8,911 nt of DNA from JBFHER01 sp041584055 (GTDB lineage: Bacteria > Bacteroidota > Bacteroidia > Bacteroidales > UBA5342). Below are positions 7,287-8,911 of the stretch, piece after piece; the first letter of the stretch is position 1; each line of letters starts with the position of its first letter. The stretch spans positions 1 through 8,911 of the forward strand of contig JBFHER010000162.1 in the NCBI GenBank assembly GCA_041584055.1, written 5' to 3'. The position numbers and the translations under genes were made by a program. Under the pieces are notes generated by a model. The model saw only the letters and a program-made list of their open reading frames with translations. It searched no databases and was not told the origin of the DNA.

Positions 7287-8911
7287 TTAGTAATATAAAT
7301 ATTCGAAAGTATAATTGCCAGAACCCAGCGTTACAACAAGATTTTCATTTGTTTCTTTTGCCTTCAGTTTCAATTCTTCCGAATTTGATTTTATCTTTTT
7401 CCCTTTGGCATTGGGTAACGTAACCGTTCCTGAAGCATTTGCAGGAATAGTTACCTCGTAAACAAACGTATCGTTTTTCATTACCCAAGCTGATTTTACA
7501 GAACCATACATCGATTCAAATTCAACTTTTGCGTTAGTTAATCCTCCTCCCGGATGGGGTTGAAACAAGATATGTTTGTACCCCGGATTGGCCACATCAA
7601 TGTTCAATCCCGCAACATGAGAATACAACCACTCGCCAATGGCACCGTAGGAATAATGATTAAAACTGTTCATCCCATCTATAATCGTTCCATCAGGTTT
7701 TTGTGTATCCCAACGTTCCCAAATAGTGGTTGCTCCCATGGTAACGGGGTACAACCAGCCAGGGAATTTTTTGCGGTTCAGCAACATAAACGCTAAATCG
7801 TCGCGACCAATTGATGAAAGCGTACTGCACAAAAGCGGTGTTCCGAGAAAGCCGGTGGTTAAATGGCCGTGCTTTTTTACCTGCCCGGCAAAATGCTTAG
7901 CTGCATTTTCGCGCAATCCTTCGGGCAACAAATCAAAAGCAAGTGCCATAGCATAAGCCGTTTGGGTGTGCGACACCAATCGTCCGTTTGGCGTAATGTA
8001 TTCTTTTTCAAATGCAGCTTTTATGTTTTCTGCCAATGTTTCAAATTCTTGTGCATCCCGGTCCTTCCCTAAAACACGGGCAATTTTAGCCATTATCGAT
8101 GTTGAATACTTGAAGTAAGCCGTGGCTATTAAATCAGTTTCAGTATATGCTCCCGGATAAGCCGGGCTGTCGGAATGATAAGAAAGCCAATCACCCCACT
8201 GGTGGCGTTTTTGAATCCAGAGGTAATCGTCGCCGGCATTCTTTTTCATATAGTTAATCCAGTTTTTCATGCTGGAATATTGCTGCTCTAAAATTCGCGT
8301 ATCGCCGTATGCACGATAAACCGTCCACGGAACAATAATAGCAGCATCGGCCCAGCCGGCACACCCGCCAAATTTATTGTTCCACATATCAGGAATAATA
8401 CTGGGCACTTCGCCATTTGGCAGTTGATCGAGTGCCAAATCTTCGAGCCACTTTTTGTAGAACGGTGCCACGCCAAAGTTAAATGTAGCCGTCATGCTAA
8501 AAACCTGTGTATCACCTGTCCATCCCACACGTTCGTCGCGTTGAGGACAATCGGTCGGAATATCCAAAAAGTTATCGCGTTGCCCCCACTGAATGTTGCT
8601 TTGTAGCTGATTAATTAATGAGTCGGAACACGAAAAATTACCGGTTGGTTTCATATCCGAATGAATAACAACACCAGTAATTTTGTCCTTCGTTAATTCG
8701 CCCGGATAACCTTCAAGTTTAACATATCGGAAACCATGAAATGTGAAATGAGGCTCATAAATTTCTTCGCCTCCACCTTTTAATGTGTAAATATCAGTAG
8801 CCTCGGCAGCACGCAGATTTTTGGTGTAAAAGTTTCCAAATTTGTCCAATACTTCGGCAAATTGCAAGGTAACAACATCGCCTTTTCTACCTTCCACTTC
8901 CATGCGAACAT
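7287..8911 (-). CDS. GH78 alpha-L-rhamnosidase, 5' end outside window
   Basis: Glycoside hydrolase family 78 enzyme, expected to remove terminal alpha-L-rhamnose by the inverting mechanism of that family. The frame is open to the right edge; the first Met at 8903 is internal (Val-Arg precede it), so the true start lies upstream. Numbered from that Met, residues about 1-80 are the end of a beta-sandwich (QFAEVLDKFGNFYTKNLR, FHGFRYVKLEGYPG), about 95-440 the (alpha/alpha)6 barrel, and about 440-538 the C-terminal beta domain. The family signature DCPQRDERVGWTGD is at residues 118-131; its Glu124 (codon 8534-8532) matches the general acid of characterised members. TIWERW supplies Glu396 (codon 7718-7716), the expected base. 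Full GH78 enzymes are often 900-1000 residues, so roughly 40% is missing, including any signal peptide. It ends in TAA, 2 bases before the next start, implying one operon and probable translational coupling. The family is nearly certain; the substrate is inferred. Confidence 0.93.
   Translation of the reverse strand, partial: VRMEVEGRKGDVVTLQFAEVLDKFGNFYTKNLRAAEATDIYTLKGGGEEIYEPHFTFHGFRYVKLEGYPGELTKDKITGVVIHSDMKPTGNFSCSDSLINQLQSNIQWGQRDNFLDIPTDCPQRDERVGWTGDTQVFSMTATFNFGVAPFYKKWLEDLALDQLPNGEVPSIIPDMWNNKFGGCAGWADAAIIVPWTVYRAYGDTRILEQQYSSMKNWINYMKKNAGDDYLWIQKRHQWGDWLSYHSDSPAYPGAYTETDLIATAYFKYSTSIMAKIARVLGKDRDAQEFETLAENIKAAFEKEYITPNGRLVSHTQTAYAMALAFDLLPEGLRENAAKHFAGQVKKHGHLTTGFLGTPLLCSTLSSIGRDDLAFMLLNRKKFPGWLYPVTMGATTIWERWDTQKPDGTIIDGMNSFNHYSYGAIGEWLYSHVAGLNIDVANPGYKHILFQPHPGGGLTNAKVEFESMYGSVKSAWVMKNDTFVYEVTIPANASGTVTLPNAKGKKIKSNSEELKLKAKETNENLVVTLGSGNYTFEYLYY

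Noticed and set aside
8901..8903. Met at 8903 as the start of the first rhamnosidase
   Set aside because: The frame is open upstream to the window edge, and this Met falls inside a conserved beta-sandwich strand, so it is internal.
1..8911. TAG reassigned to an amino acid across the window
   Set aside because: The second GH78 protein, the nucleoside-hydrolase-like protein and the sulfatase all end at TAG at natural domain ends. Past the GH78 stop the frame runs only 18 codons of unlikely protein. The sulfatase also has its own lipoprotein signal, so fusion to the gene before it makes no sense.

Overview
The window looks like part of a polysaccharide utilisation locus from a Bacteroidota bacterium, most likely marine. 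The reasons are that every gene is a secreted or lipoprotein carbohydrate-degrading enzyme, the genes have A-rich leaders mostly without a Shine-Dalgarno site, and two GH78 rhamnosidases, an S1 sulfatase and a BNR_4-type beta-propeller lyase candidate sit together. All five genes are on the minus strand, so transcription runs from the right edge to the left edge.

Layout in order of transcription. (1) 8911-7287: a GH78 alpha-L-rhamnosidase, cut at its 5' end by the window edge. (2) 7284-6433: a small secreted protein with a nucleoside-hydrolase-like Asp cluster, function unknown, starting 2 bases after the rhamnosidase stop. (3) 6405-4657: a lipoprotein S1 formylglycine sulfatase with a C-terminal beta domain, 27 bases further on. 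(4) A 435-base gap, 4656-4222, AT-rich, with coding-like fragments but no intact gene recognised. (5) 4221-1873: a second, divergent GH78-like protein. (6) 1797-262: a BNR_4 beta-propeller protein resembling PL24/PL25 ulvan lyases. Its reading frame carries an in-frame TAG at 264-262 and then stays open to base 1.

The set suggests breakdown of a sulfated, rhamnose- and uronate-containing algal polysaccharide, with ulvan the best guess. In that reading the propeller protein cuts the chain by beta-elimination, the sulfatase removes sulfate, and the two GH78 enzymes release rhamnose. The nucleoside-hydrolase-like protein would add an unknown step. No SusC/SusD pair, regulator, RNA gene, CRISPR array or insertion sequence is visible. 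The substrate is inferred from gene content, not shown directly.

The main points to check are the interrupted C-terminus of the lyase-like gene, which is a pseudogene, a recent nonsense allele or a sequence error, and the uncharacterised nucleoside-hydrolase-like protein placed between a rhamnosidase and a sulfatase.
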